DNA from: Streptomyces niger
GTDB taxonomy: Bacteria > Actinomycetota > Actinomycetes > Streptomycetales > Streptomycetaceae
Assembly (NCBI RefSeq): GCF_000718305.1
Contig: NZ_JOFQ01000004.1
Span: forward strand, 62,001 to 126,000
Direction of reading: 5' to 3'
Length of the DNA: 64,000 bases
In this document: one piece after another, positions 54,647 to 63,149 of the stretch
Layout of the letters: each line of letters opens with the position of its first letter
Numbering within the stretch: the first letter of the stretch is position 1
The notes under the pieces: model-generated
What the model saw: only the letters and a program-made list of their open reading frames with translations
Told to the model about the DNA's origin: nothing
The model's database searches: none
Position numbers and translations under genes: made by a program

Positions 54647-54668
54647 TTCCACTAATGAACTAGTGGAA
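54647..54668 (+). promoter_or_regulatory. Operator TTCCACTA-N6-TAGTGGAA
   Basis: Perfect 8-bp inverted arms with a 6-base spacer, placed over the expected transcription start. The CTA...TAG core resembles YtrA-subfamily GntR sites. The GntR gene at the end of this operon is the likely binder, giving autoregulation. Confidence 0.7.
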
Positions 54669-54689
54669 GTAGGGAAGGGGGGCCGGAGC

Positions 54690-55649
54690 ATGAGCGACCC
54701 GACAGAGCAGGGTGCCGACGGGTCCGGTGACTGGGCGGTCGAGGCACGCGGACTGGGCAAGAAGTACCGGCGGGGATGGGCGCTGCGGGACGTCTCGTTC
54801 CGGGTCCCGGCCGGCCGGATCTGCGCGCTGGTCGGGCCGAACGGTGCGGGCAAGAGCACGTTCCTCGGCTCCGCCACCCGGCTGGTGCGCCCGACGGCCG
54901 GAACGCTGGAGCTGTTCGGCGTGCCGGTCACCGACCCGGCCGTGCTGTCCCGGTTCGCCTTCCTGGCCCAGGACAAGCCGCTGTACAAGCGGTTCTCGGT
55001 CGCCGACACCCTCCGGATGGGCCGCGAGCTGAACCCCGACTGGGACCAGGCGGCGGCGGAGCGGATCGTACGGTCCGGGGACATCGACCGGAACGCCAAG
55101 ATCGGTACGCTCTCCGGCGGCCAGCGCACCCGGGTGGCGTTCGCGCTGGCCTTCGGCAAGCGCCCGCAGCTGCTGATGCTCGACGAGCCGATGGCCGACC
55201 TCGACCCGCTCGCCCGGCACGAGCTCTCCGGCCTGCTGCTGGCCGAGGCCGCGGAGCACGGCACGACCGTGATCATGGCCTCCCACGTCCTCCCCGAGCT
55301 GGAGGACATGTGCGACTTCCTGCTGGTGCTGACCGGCGGCCGGCTCCGGATGGCCGGCGACACCGACGCGCTGCTGCCCGCGCACACCCTGGTCACCGGC
55401 GCCACGCAGGACGGCGCGCTGCCCCGGGAGCTGGCCGCAGCCTGCACGGTCGTGGAGAACCGCGTCTCGGGCCGCCAGTTCACCGCGCTCGTCCGCACCG
55501 AGACCCCGGGGGCCCGGCTGCCCGACGGGCCGTGGGAGACCGTGCCGCCCGGCCTGGAGGACGTCCTGCTCGGCTACCTCCGCGCCGCCGATGCCCCGCC
55601 GCTGATCACCGCCGCTGCCCGGCCCGAGACCCACCTGGAGGCGGCGTGA
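54690..55649 (+). CDS. ABC transporter ATP-binding protein
   Basis: 319 residues. Walker A is LVGPNGAGKST, the signature is LSGGQRTRVAFALAF, Walker B is LLMLDEPMADLD and the H-loop is MASHVLPELE. A C-terminal extension of about 100 residues follows the cassette. With the permease and a YtrA-type GntR regulator it forms the kind of exporter operon that in Firmicutes responds to cell-wall antibiotics. The ATG at 54690 follows a GGGGGG-rich ribosome site. Confidence 0.92.
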   Translation: MSDPTEQGADGSGDWAVEARGLGKKYRRGWALRDVSFRVPAGRICALVGPNGAGKSTFLGSATRLVRPTAGTLELFGVPVTDPAVLSRFAFLAQDKPLYKRFSVADTLRMGRELNPDWDQAAAERIVRSGDIDRNAKIGTLSGGQRTRVAFALAFGKRPQLLMLDEPMADLDPLARHELSGLLLAEAAEHGTTVIMASHVLPELEDMCDFLLVLTGGRLRMAGDTDALLPAHTLVTGATQDGALPRELAAACTVVENRVSGRQFTALVRTETPGARLPDGPWETVPPGLEDVLLGYLRAADAPPLITAAARPETHLEAA

Positions 55650-56623
55650 GCGCGCTGACCGTCACCCGGAAGACCGCCGACGCCTCGGCCCGCACGGGCG
55701 GTGGCCTGCTGCACGGCCTGCCCTGGCTGGTCTGGCGCCGCAACCGCACGGCGTTCCTGCTGCTGGCCGCCGTCACCGTCGTGGTGTGCGCCTACTGCCT
55801 CTACCACCGCGCCGGCGTGCTGGACTTCGTCGCGAAGTACGCCAACGACTCCCGCTACGCCGAGAAGTTCGACGAGGCGTACAAGCCGGTGTTCGACAAA
55901 CTGTACGCGCTGTCCCTCCTGCCCCCGCTCCTCGGCCTGTTCCTCGGCGCCCCGCTGATCGCGGGCGAGCAGGAGCACGGCACCGTACGGCTGATCACCA
56001 CGCAGTCGGTCGCGCGGACCCGCTGGATCAGCGCGACCGTGTTGCTGCCGCTGCTGGTCGTCCTCGTCTGCACCACCCTGATGTCCCTCGCCTTCACCGC
56101 CCTGTGGTCGCCGGCCGACCGGCTGGTGAACTACGGCGACTGGCTCGGCGGGACGATCTTCGACATCACCGGCCCGGTGCCGGTCGCGATGGCGCTGCTC
56201 CTCACCAGCTGCGGCATCGCCGTGGGCATGCTGATCCGCCGCGTGGTGCCCGCGATGGTGGTCTCGCTCGTCATCTCGGTGGGCACGTCGGTCGCCTGGG
56301 GCTGGCTGCGGGTCCATCTGACCTCCCCGCGTACCCGGACCGGCCCCGCGAGCGGCGACTTCCCGGCGATTCCCGACTCCGCGATCAACCACGACCAGTG
56401 GCTGGGCACCTCCGACGGCCACCTGCTGGGCTATGGCACCTGCGTCGACGCCAAGAAGGAGGCCGCGTGCCTGGCCGACAAGGACATCGTGCATAAGATC
56501 ATCGAGTTCTTCACCCGTGATCAGATGCCGGTGATGCAGTGGCGGGGTACGGCCGTCCTGCTGACGCTGACCGTGCTGGTGGTGGCGTTCATCGTCCAGT
56601 GGACCCGCCGGCGGCCGCTCTGA
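55646..56623 (+). CDS. ABC transporter permease
   Basis: 325 residues with about six hydrophobic helices: 36-58, 98-115, 138-160, 180-200, 208-228 and 303-320. It is an ABC-2-like permease with GEQEHGTVRLITTQSV, a motif common before the second helix. An external loop before the last helix carries two Cys residues. The GTG start overlaps the ATPase stop by 4 bases. The substrate is unknown; a lipid or antibiotic is plausible from the regulator type. Confidence 0.87.
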   Translation: MSALTVTRKTADASARTGGGLLHGLPWLVWRRNRTAFLLLAAVTVVVCAYCLYHRAGVLDFVAKYANDSRYAEKFDEAYKPVFDKLYALSLLPPLLGLFLGAPLIAGEQEHGTVRLITTQSVARTRWISATVLLPLLVVLVCTTLMSLAFTALWSPADRLVNYGDWLGGTIFDITGPVPVAMALLLTSCGIAVGMLIRRVVPAMVVSLVISVGTSVAWGWLRVHLTSPRTRTGPASGDFPAIPDSAINHDQWLGTSDGHLLGYGTCVDAKKEAACLADKDIVHKIIEFFTRDQMPVMQWRGTAVLLTLTVLVVAFIVQWTRRRPL

Positions 56624-56660
56624 ACCCCTACGGCGCACACCGAGCGGAAAGGCGCTGACC

Positions 56661-57047
56661 ATGGTCGAATTCCGCATCGACCGGCGCAGTGGCGTGGCCA
56701 CGTACCAGCAGATCGTCCAGCAGGTCCGGCAGGCGCTGCGCTTGGGCACCCTCGTGGAGGGCGACCGGCTGCCGACCGCCGCGCAGGTCGCCGCCGCCAC
56801 GAAGGTCAATCCGAACACCACGCTCAAGGCGTATCGGGAGCTGGAGCGCGAGGGCCTGGTGGAGCCGCGTCCGGGCCTGGGCACCTTCGTGAGCCGCACC
56901 CTCGCCCGGCCGGAGTCCGCGGGCGACGCGGTGCTCCGGGCCGAGTTGGCGGACTGGCTGGACCGGGCCCGTACGGAGGGCCTGGACCGCGAGGACGTGG
57001 AGGCGCTGTTCTCCGCCGTCCTGGAGGACCGGTTCCCGCGGTCCTGA
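56661..57047 (+). CDS. GntR-family regulator, YtrA subfamily
   Basis: 128 residues, the short form typical of YtrA. The winged helix (about 12-78) shows ATYQQIVQQVRQALRLGTLVEGDRLPTAAQVAAATKVNPNTTLKAYRELEREGLV. Only a two-helix C-terminal dimerisation domain follows, without a large effector domain. It is third in the ABC operon, 37 bases after the permease, and likely represses the operon from the palindrome at 54647-54668. Confidence 0.92.
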   Translation: MVEFRIDRRSGVATYQQIVQQVRQALRLGTLVEGDRLPTAAQVAAATKVNPNTTLKAYRELEREGLVEPRPGLGTFVSRTLARPESAGDAVLRAELADWLDRARTEGLDREDVEALFSAVLEDRFPRS

Positions 57048-57147
57048 GCGCTGCCGTACCGGGCACCGCTCGACCCTCACCCGACGGAGGACGCCGCCGC
57101 GCGGAGCCGGACGTACGGGGCCCACGAGGCGTCGGCGTGCAGCGGAC

Positions 57148-58014
57148 CTATGAGGCGCCGGCGGACGCGTCCAGGGTGCGGAGGACGTCCGCTGTGTGGT
57201 CGTCGAGCGGGAAGAAGAGCTCGATGGCCAGCTCGGAGAGGGTGACGTCGTTGGGGGCTCCGATGACCGCCATGGTGCTGAACAGGGCCAGTTCGCCGTG
57301 CGGGGTACGGAAGCGCAGCGGGACGACGGCCTCCGAAGAGTGCGGCGCCGCGCCGCCTTCGGGGTGCGCGGCCGCCGGCTCCTCGGGGCCGTAGGCGCAC
57401 ACCTCTTCGTAGAGCGCGCGGAGCCCGGGGTCGCCGGTGGCCTCTGCCTGGCGGTGCAGCCGCTCCAGGAAGTGGCCGCGCACCTCGGGGAGGTTGGTGC
57501 AGCGGGCGGCGAGCCCTTCGGGGTGCAGCGCCAGTCGCGCCACGTTGGCCGGGGCCGCGAGCAGCTCCGGGGGCACGCCGTCGAGGAGCACCCCCATGGC
57601 GGGGTTGCCGGTGACGACGTTCCAGCCGCGGTCCACGACCACGGCCGGGTACGGCCGGTGGGCGGCCAGCATCATGTCCAGGGCGCCGCGCACGGACCGC
57701 AGGCCCTCGTCGTCCAGCGCCCGTTCCCGGTAGGCGGGCGCGTAACCGGCCGCGAGCAGCAGCCCGTTGCGTTCCCGCAGCGGCACGTCGAGGTGATCGG
57801 CGAGCCGCAGCACCATGGCGCGGCTGGGCCGGGCCCGGCCGGTTTCCAGGCACGACAGGTGGCGGGCCGAACTCCCGGCGCGCAGCGCCAGTTCGAGCTG
57901 GCTGAGCCGGCGGCGACGCCGCCAGTCGCGCAGCAGCGTGCCGACCCGCGGCCCATCGGCGGCACCGGCGGGCCGACCGGAAACGCCTGCTGCGTCGGAG
58001 AGTCGGACGGTCAT
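57148..58014 (-). CDS. XRE-family regulator with MmyB-like domain
   Basis: 288 residues. The helix-turn-helix at about 28-85 shows RRRRLSQLELALRAGSSARHLSCLETGRARPSRAMVLRLADHL. A PAS-like MmyB ligand domain follows (about 105-270), with YPAVVVDRGWNVVTGNPA and HGELALFSTMAVIGAPNDVTLSELAIELFFPLD. Such regulators bind fatty acids or other hydrophobics and usually control a divergent neighbour. The ATG at 58014 is chosen because a TAGGCT -10 box lies exactly 7 bases upstream (leaderless). Upstream in-frame ATGs lack support. Confidence 0.88.
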   Translation of the reverse strand: MTVRLSDAAGVSGRPAGAADGPRVGTLLRDWRRRRRLSQLELALRAGSSARHLSCLETGRARPSRAMVLRLADHLDVPLRERNGLLLAAGYAPAYRERALDDEGLRSVRGALDMMLAAHRPYPAVVVDRGWNVVTGNPAMGVLLDGVPPELLAAPANVARLALHPEGLAARCTNLPEVRGHFLERLHRQAEATGDPGLRALYEEVCAYGPEEPAAAHPEGGAAPHSSEAVVPLRFRTPHGELALFSTMAVIGAPNDVTLSELAIELFFPLDDHTADVLRTLDASAGAS

Positions 58015-58145
58015 GGCGGGGAGCCTAACGGGACCGGTCGCGGTGTCCATGACCTCGGAGGTCATTGCCCGCCCCACCCGCCCCTTGCCACCGTTCGGGG
58101 CATACGGACCGCCCGTACGCACCGCCGTAGGCCAAGGAGGCCCGC

Positions 58146-58610
58146 ATGACCACCTCGACCTCGCTCCGCACCGCTCCCGGCGCCCCGGGGAGCCCCGCCC
58201 GCGACGCGTCCTGGCTGCTGCGGGCGGTGCTGCGGACCGACAGCGTCAGCACGGCCGTGTTCGCGGTACTGATGCTGGTGGAGAGCGCGCTGACCGCCAC
58301 CCCGCTGGGAATGCCGCGCGAGCTGGCGATCGTGTCCGGATGCGGCATGGTGTGCGGCGCCGTGGCCTTCTTGGTGCTCGCCCGCCTGCCGGTGCTGCCG
58401 CCCCGCCTCGTGGCCGGGGCGATCGCGCTGAACGCCGTGTGCGGCGTCGCGTTCGCCGTCCTGGCCTGCACCGATGTGGTCCCGCTGACCGGCTTCGGGC
58501 GGCTGTTCCTCGGCGCGGGCGCGGTGATCGTCGCGGTCTTCGCCGACCTGGAGTACGTGGGCCTGCGCCGCGTCCGCCGGTCGGCGCGGGCCCGGGTCCG
58601 TACCGCCTAA
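58146..58610 (+). CDS. Small membrane protein divergent from XRE regulator
   Basis: 154 residues with four transmembrane helices (about 33-50, 62-82, 88-108 and 115-137). It has short loops and a basic C-terminus. AAGGAGG precedes the ATG. It is likely the target of the divergent XRE regulator, which in this class often controls a single membrane protein or oxidoreductase. Its TAA stop overlaps the stop codon of the convergent mannosidase gene. The function is unknown. Confidence 0.8.
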   Translation: MTTSTSLRTAPGAPGSPARDASWLLRAVLRTDSVSTAVFAVLMLVESALTATPLGMPRELAIVSGCGMVCGAVAFLVLARLPVLPPRLVAGAIALNAVCGVAFAVLACTDVVPLTGFGRLFLGAGAVIVAVFADLEYVGLRRVRRSARARVRTA

Positions 58611-61600
58611 CCCTCCCGCGCCAGCCGCAGCGTGAGGATCTGGAACGGCCGCAGCGCCACGGCCACCCGCCCGCCGTCCGCCACGGTGTACGGGGGCGCG
58701 TCGGCGAGCGGCCGCTCCAGCAGGTCGGTGGCGTGCACGGCGGCCACCGGGAAGCCCGCCGTGAGCGTGGCCCCGGCCCGGCCGCCGGCCGCTTCGTAGA
58801 GCCGTACGACGAGGTCGCCGCTCCGGTCCTCGGCGAGCTTGACCGCCTCCACGACCACCGCGTCCACGTCCACGCCGACCAGCGGCTCGACCGACCGCAC
58901 GCCCCGCACCGTGCGCTCCGGCAGGTTGATCCGGTGCCCCTCGCGCACCGCGTCCAGCGTCCCCGCGCCGGGCGCCAGCGCGTACCGCAGCCGGTGCCGG
59001 CCCTGGTCGGTCTCCGGGTCCGGGTAGCGCGGGGCGCGCAGCAGCGAGAGCCGCACGGTGGTGGTCTGGCCGCCGTCGGCGCGCACGTCGCGGGTGACGT
59101 CGTGCCCGTACGTGGAGTCGTTGACCAGCGCCGTGCCCCAGCCGGGCTCCTCGACCTGGAGCCAGCGGTGCGCGCAGATCTCGAACTTGGCCGCCTCCCA
59201 GGAGGTGTTGGTGTGGGTGGGCCGGTGGACGTGGCCGAACTGGGTCTCGGCGGCGGACCGGTCGGCCTTCACGTCCAGCGGGAAGGCGGCCTTGAGGATC
59301 TTCTCCCGCTCGTGCCAGTCGACGTCGGCGGTCAGGTCCAGAACGGCGGCACCGGCCCGCAGGGTGAGGGTCTGGGTGACCGTGGACTCCCCGAAGGCGC
59401 GCCGCACCTCGACGGTCGCCGCGGCCGGCCCGTCCGCGGCCAGCCGCAGCTCCTCGACGCCGGTCAGGTCGGTGACCCGGTGCCGGTAGAAGGCGTCGAG
59501 GTCCCAGGCGTCCCAGAAGTTGGGCAGGTCGGGGTGGAGCTGGAGGAGGTTCCCGGCCCGGCCGGGTGCCAGCGTCTCGCGGTGGGCCCGCAGGTCGTAC
59601 GCGGAGACCAGCAGCCCGCTGCCGTCGACCTCGGCGCGCAGCAGGCCGTTGGTGAGGGTCCAGCCGCCGCCCGGCCGCTCCGCCGCGGTGACCCGCGTGT
59701 CCGGCGCGACGGCCGCACCGGCGCCGCCGGCCGGTACGCCGTGCCGTGCGTGCGGCGCCGCGTTGAACACGATCTCCTCGTCACCGGTCCCCGCGAGCGC
59801 CCGCTGCGCGGCCTCGACGAGGTCCCGCAGCTCGGCGTGGACCCGGGCGTAGGTCTCCCGGGCCTCGCGGTGCACCCAGGCGATGGAGGAGCCGGGCAGG
59901 ATGTCGTGGAACTGGTGGAGCAGCACCGTCTTCCACAGCCGCTCCAGCGCGTCGTACGGGTAGGCGTACCCCGGTACGCGGACCGCCGCGGTCGCCGCCC
60001 ACAGCTCCGCCTCCCGCAGCAGCGACTCGCTGAAGCGGTTGCCCTGCTTGGTCTTCGCCTGCGAGGTGTAGGTGCCACGGTGCAGCTCCAGGTACAGCTC
60101 GCCGACCCATACGGGGGCCGCGTCCGCGTACTCCTCGTGCGCCTTGGTGAAGAAGGCGGCCGGCCGCTCGATCTCGACGCGGGGCGAGCCCTCCAGGTCG
60201 CGGCAGCGCTCGGCGCGCGCCAGCATCTCGCGGGTGGCGCCGCCCCCGCCGTCGCCGTGCCCGAAGGGGACGAGGGAGCGGGTGCCGCGGCCCTTCTCGC
60301 GGTAATTGCGGGCCGCGTGCGCCAGCTCCCGGCCGCTCAGCTCCGAGTTGTAGGTGTCCACGGGCGGGAAGTGCGTGAAGACGCGGGTGCCGTCGATGCC
60401 CTCCCACCAGAAGGTGTGGTGCGGGAAGGCGTTGGTCTGGCTCCAGGAGATCTTCTGGGTGAGGAACCACCGGGCGCCGGCCAGCTTCACCAGCTGGGGC
60501 ATGGCGGCGGTGTACCCGAAGGAGTCCGGCAGCCAGACCTCCTCGGTCTCGATACCGAACTCCTCCAGGAAGAACCGTTTCCCGTAGAGGAACTGCCGGG
60601 CCATGGCCTCCCCGCCGACCATGTTGGTGTCCGACTCGACCCACATCCCGCCGACCGGCACGAACTGCCCGGCGGCGATCTTCTCCTTCACCCGGGCGAA
60701 GACCTCGGGCCGGTGTTCCTTGATCCAGGCGAGCTGCTGCGCCTGGGACATGGCGAACACGAAGTCCGGGTGGTCGTCCATGAGGGCCGTCATGTTGGCG
60801 CAGGTCCGGGCGACCTTGCGGACGGTCTCGCGCAGCGGCCAGAGCCAGGCCGAGTCGATGTGCGCGTGGCCGACGGCGCTGAGGCGGTGCGCCGAGGCGT
60901 GGGCCGGCGGGGCGAGCGCGGCGGTCAGCTCGGCGCGGGCCCGCTCGGCGGTACCCGGTACGTCGTCGGTGTCGAGGGCGTCCAGGGCACGTTCCAGGGC
61001 GCGCAGGATCTCGTGGCGGCGCGCCTCGTCCGCCGGCAGCTGCTCCATCAGCCCGCCCAGCACCTCAAGGTCCTGGATCAGCTCCCAGACGGCCGGCTTG
61101 AAGACGGCCAGGTCCAGGCGGTTCAGCCGGTAGAGCGGGGTGCCCCCGGAGGTGAGCCGGTCGCCCTCGTACGTGGGCCGCTGGACGTTGAGCACCGGGT
61201 TGGCGGCGGCCTCGACGTACAGCTCGACCTCCTCGCCGCCCGTCACCCGGTCGCCGATCCGCACCCAGGCGTTGCGCGGGTTGAGCGCCTTCACCGCCGC
61301 ACCGTCCGCGCGGTACACCAGGCCCTCGCTCTGGAAGCCGGGCATGTTCCGGTCGAAGCCGAGGTCCAGTACGGCCTCCACGGTGCGGCCCGCCCATCCC
61401 TCGGGCACCCGCCCGGTCAGCCGCAGCCAGCTGGTGCCCCAGGCCGGGCCCCAGGCGTCACCGGCCGTGGCCGGCGCGTACGGCGCCGCCAGCCCCTCCG
61501 CGACCGGCACCGGCTCGCCCGGCGCGTCCCAGCGGCCCACGTCCAGCGGCACGGATGCGCTGTACAGGGCGGGCCTGACCCGCTCGTCCAGTACGCGGCG

Positions 61601-61636
61601 GAGGCGGTGTTCCACGATGCTGCGGTCGTCGTGCAT
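58607..61636 (-). CDS. GH38 alpha-mannosidase
   Basis: 1009-residue retaining glycosidase. An N-terminal beta domain (1-240) precedes the GH38 catalytic core, with metal ligands in VGHAHIDSAWLWPL and the nucleophile Asp in EVWLPDSFGYTAAMPQL. FGHGDGGGG supplies further zinc ligands. A three-helix bundle (about 505-600) and beta-sandwich domains follow. There is no signal peptide, so it is cytoplasmic. It hydrolyses alpha-linked mannose from imported oligosaccharides. It overlaps the convergent membrane-protein gene by 4 bases at the stops. Confidence 0.94.
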   Translation of the reverse strand: MHDDRSIVEHRLRRVLDERVRPALYSASVPLDVGRWDAPGEPVPVAEGLAAPYAPATAGDAWGPAWGTSWLRLTGRVPEGWAGRTVEAVLDLGFDRNMPGFQSEGLVYRADGAAVKALNPRNAWVRIGDRVTGGEEVELYVEAAANPVLNVQRPTYEGDRLTSGGTPLYRLNRLDLAVFKPAVWELIQDLEVLGGLMEQLPADEARRHEILRALERALDALDTDDVPGTAERARAELTAALAPPAHASAHRLSAVGHAHIDSAWLWPLRETVRKVARTCANMTALMDDHPDFVFAMSQAQQLAWIKEHRPEVFARVKEKIAAGQFVPVGGMWVESDTNMVGGEAMARQFLYGKRFFLEEFGIETEEVWLPDSFGYTAAMPQLVKLAGARWFLTQKISWSQTNAFPHHTFWWEGIDGTRVFTHFPPVDTYNSELSGRELAHAARNYREKGRGTRSLVPFGHGDGGGGATREMLARAERCRDLEGSPRVEIERPAAFFTKAHEEYADAAPVWVGELYLELHRGTYTSQAKTKQGNRFSESLLREAELWAATAAVRVPGYAYPYDALERLWKTVLLHQFHDILPGSSIAWVHREARETYARVHAELRDLVEAAQRALAGTGDEEIVFNAAPHARHGVPAGGAGAAVAPDTRVTAAERPGGGWTLTNGLLRAEVDGSGLLVSAYDLRAHRETLAPGRAGNLLQLHPDLPNFWDAWDLDAFYRHRVTDLTGVEELRLAADGPAAATVEVRRAFGESTVTQTLTLRAGAAVLDLTADVDWHEREKILKAAFPLDVKADRSAAETQFGHVHRPTHTNTSWEAAKFEICAHRWLQVEEPGWGTALVNDSTYGHDVTRDVRADGGQTTTVRLSLLRAPRYPDPETDQGRHRLRYALAPGAGTLDAVREGHRINLPERTVRGVRSVEPLVGVDVDAVVVEAVKLAEDRSGDLVVRLYEAAGGRAGATLTAGFPVAAVHATDLLERPLADAPPYTVADGGRVAVALRPFQILTLRLAREG

Positions 61637-61844
61637 GCGGCGGCTCCGGTGGGAGGCGTGGGCAGGGCCCGTGCGTACGGCCCTCCCCCCACCCTGCCCG
61701 GTGCCCGAGCCCGGTTATGCACGGCGCGCGTCCCCGGACGAACGACACGCCCGGCGTCCGGCTGCACCGACCGGTCCACGCCATTGAGCCGTGCGGCGGG
61801 ATTCCACATTGCAACGGGCCGCCGGAAGCGGTGGGGTCGCCCCT

Positions 61845-62363
61845 ATGACAGCGCTCAAGGAACTGACCCTGCTCGGTACGGTGCCCACCGCGATCGCCTC
61901 CGCGCTGGTGCTGACGGTCCCTCAAGGTGCCACCGCGGCCGACCGGGCCGCCGGCGGCTGGGCCCGCCCGATCACCGCCCCGTACTACATCTCCTCGTCC
62001 TACGGCGTGCCCGGCGACTGGGCCGCGGGCCATCACACGGGCGTGGACTTCGCCGTACCGACCGGCACCCGGGTCCGCTCGGTCGGCTCCGGCACGGTGG
62101 TGCTGGCGCGCCGCTCCGGCGCCTACGGCAAGGCGGTCACCGTTCGCATGCGCGACGGTCACTACATCGTGTACGGCCACCTTTCCAAGATCTCGGTCAA
62201 ACCCGGCCGCTCGGTGGGCGCCGGCTCGCGGCTGGGCTCCAGCGGCGCCACCGGCCGGGCGAGCGGCCCGCACCTGCACTTCGAGGTGCGCAACGCGCGC
62301 GGTTACGGCAGCGATGTCAACCCGCTCCGCTACCTCTCCCGGCGCGGCGTGCACATGAAATAG
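61845..62363 (+). CDS. Secreted M23-family peptidase
   Basis: 172 residues. The N-terminal signal peptide is about 1-33 (LTLLGTVPTAIASALVLTVPQGATA). A LytM/M23 domain of about 125 residues follows, with zinc ligands in HHTGVDFA (HxxxD) and GPHLHFEV (HxH), plus IVYGHLSKI. It cleaves peptidoglycan peptide bridges. It is short, with only the catalytic domain and no targeting domain. The ATG at 61845 has a GGTGGGG site. Two hairpins follow the stop codon directly. Confidence 0.9.
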   Translation: MTALKELTLLGTVPTAIASALVLTVPQGATAADRAAGGWARPITAPYYISSSYGVPGDWAAGHHTGVDFAVPTGTRVRSVGSGTVVLARRSGAYGKAVTVRMRDGHYIVYGHLSKISVKPGRSVGAGSRLGSSGATGRASGPHLHFEVRNARGYGSDVNPLRYLSRRGVHMK

Positions 62364-62391
62364 GCCCGGACGGGCCGCCCTGCCGGCAGGG
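62363..62391 (+). terminator. Tandem hairpins after the M23 peptidase
   Basis: GGCCCG-GA-CGGGCC (62363-62376) is followed at once by the perfect palindrome CCCTGCCGGCAGGG (62378-62391). Both are compact GC stems that should terminate transcription. Confidence 0.55.
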
Positions 62392-62831
62392 ACAGGTCAC
62401 CACTGCGTTATCGGTGGGGAACGAGTGCCGGCCGGGACCGTCGAAATGGCCGGTCCCGGCTGCCGCACGAAAAATAGGCATAACGAGCGGACCCTGCGCC
62501 GCACCGCACACTCACACGCATCGCACGTTCATCGCCGCCCCGCCCGGCGGCCGGCGCCCCACGACAGCACCGGCGGGTCGCCGCCGTACCGCGCGGGTCG
62601 GCGGCCCGGGTGGGTCGGCGCCTCGGGTGGGCGCTGTGGTGCGGTGCCGCACCGGGCGCCGGGGCCCCGGCCGGCGGCCCGCCGCTCACCAGCGGCCCAC
62701 CGAGCATATTTACCCAAGGGCTTTCTATTGCAGAAAAACATCAGCCGGTAGACATTCCCGTCGGCTGTAAAATCAAACTGGAATTACCCGAATGCCACGT
62801 TTCTCTGCATCGATTTCTTCGTTGACGAAGT
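62364..62831. other. Long intergenic region with an AT-rich patch
   Basis: 468 bases without a convincing gene. After the M23 terminators comes a third hairpin, GCCGGGACCG-N10-CGGTCCCGGC (62431-62460), and then GC-rich DNA. From about 62700 to 62850 the base composition drops sharply toward A/T. This patch has a small CAGCCG...CGGCTG inverted repeat (62742-62767) and is probably the promoter and leader of the following genes. Confidence 0.5.
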
Positions 62832-63065
62832 ATGCCTGAGACAAGCTTTCCGCGAATGCGGCGACTCGGTGCCTGGCAGCTGAGTTCAGTGATCGCCGGA
62901 CCGGTCGGCGGTGGCGAGGACGTGCACCTGGAGCGCGCCGGGCAGCGCGTACGGCTGGAGCACACCGGCGACCTGCTGGAGGTGCTGCTGTCGGCCCTCG
63001 ACGGGATCGAGGCCGCCCTGGGACCGCGGGACCGTGCGGAGCGCCCGCACGGCATCAGACGGTAG
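62832..63065 (+). CDS. Small hypothetical protein
   Basis: 77 residues starting MPETSFPRMRRLG. The central part (about 25-60, VGGGEDVHLERAGQRVRLEHTGDLLEVLLSALDGIEAAL) looks like a compact alpha/beta fold. It recalls small BldB-like Streptomyces proteins, but I cannot confirm this. The ribosome site is weak. It precedes the glycine-rich membrane protein by 84 bases in the same direction and could be in one transcript with it. Confidence 0.5.
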   Translation: MPETSFPRMRRLGAWQLSSVIAGPVGGGEDVHLERAGQRVRLEHTGDLLEVLLSALDGIEAALGPRDRAERPHGIRR

Positions 63066-63149
63066 AGGTCTGCGCCGGTCCCGACCGTCCTGCGGTCCGG
63101 GCCGCCCCCGCCTCGGTCCCGGTCCCCATCGAACCCCACGAGAGCCGAC

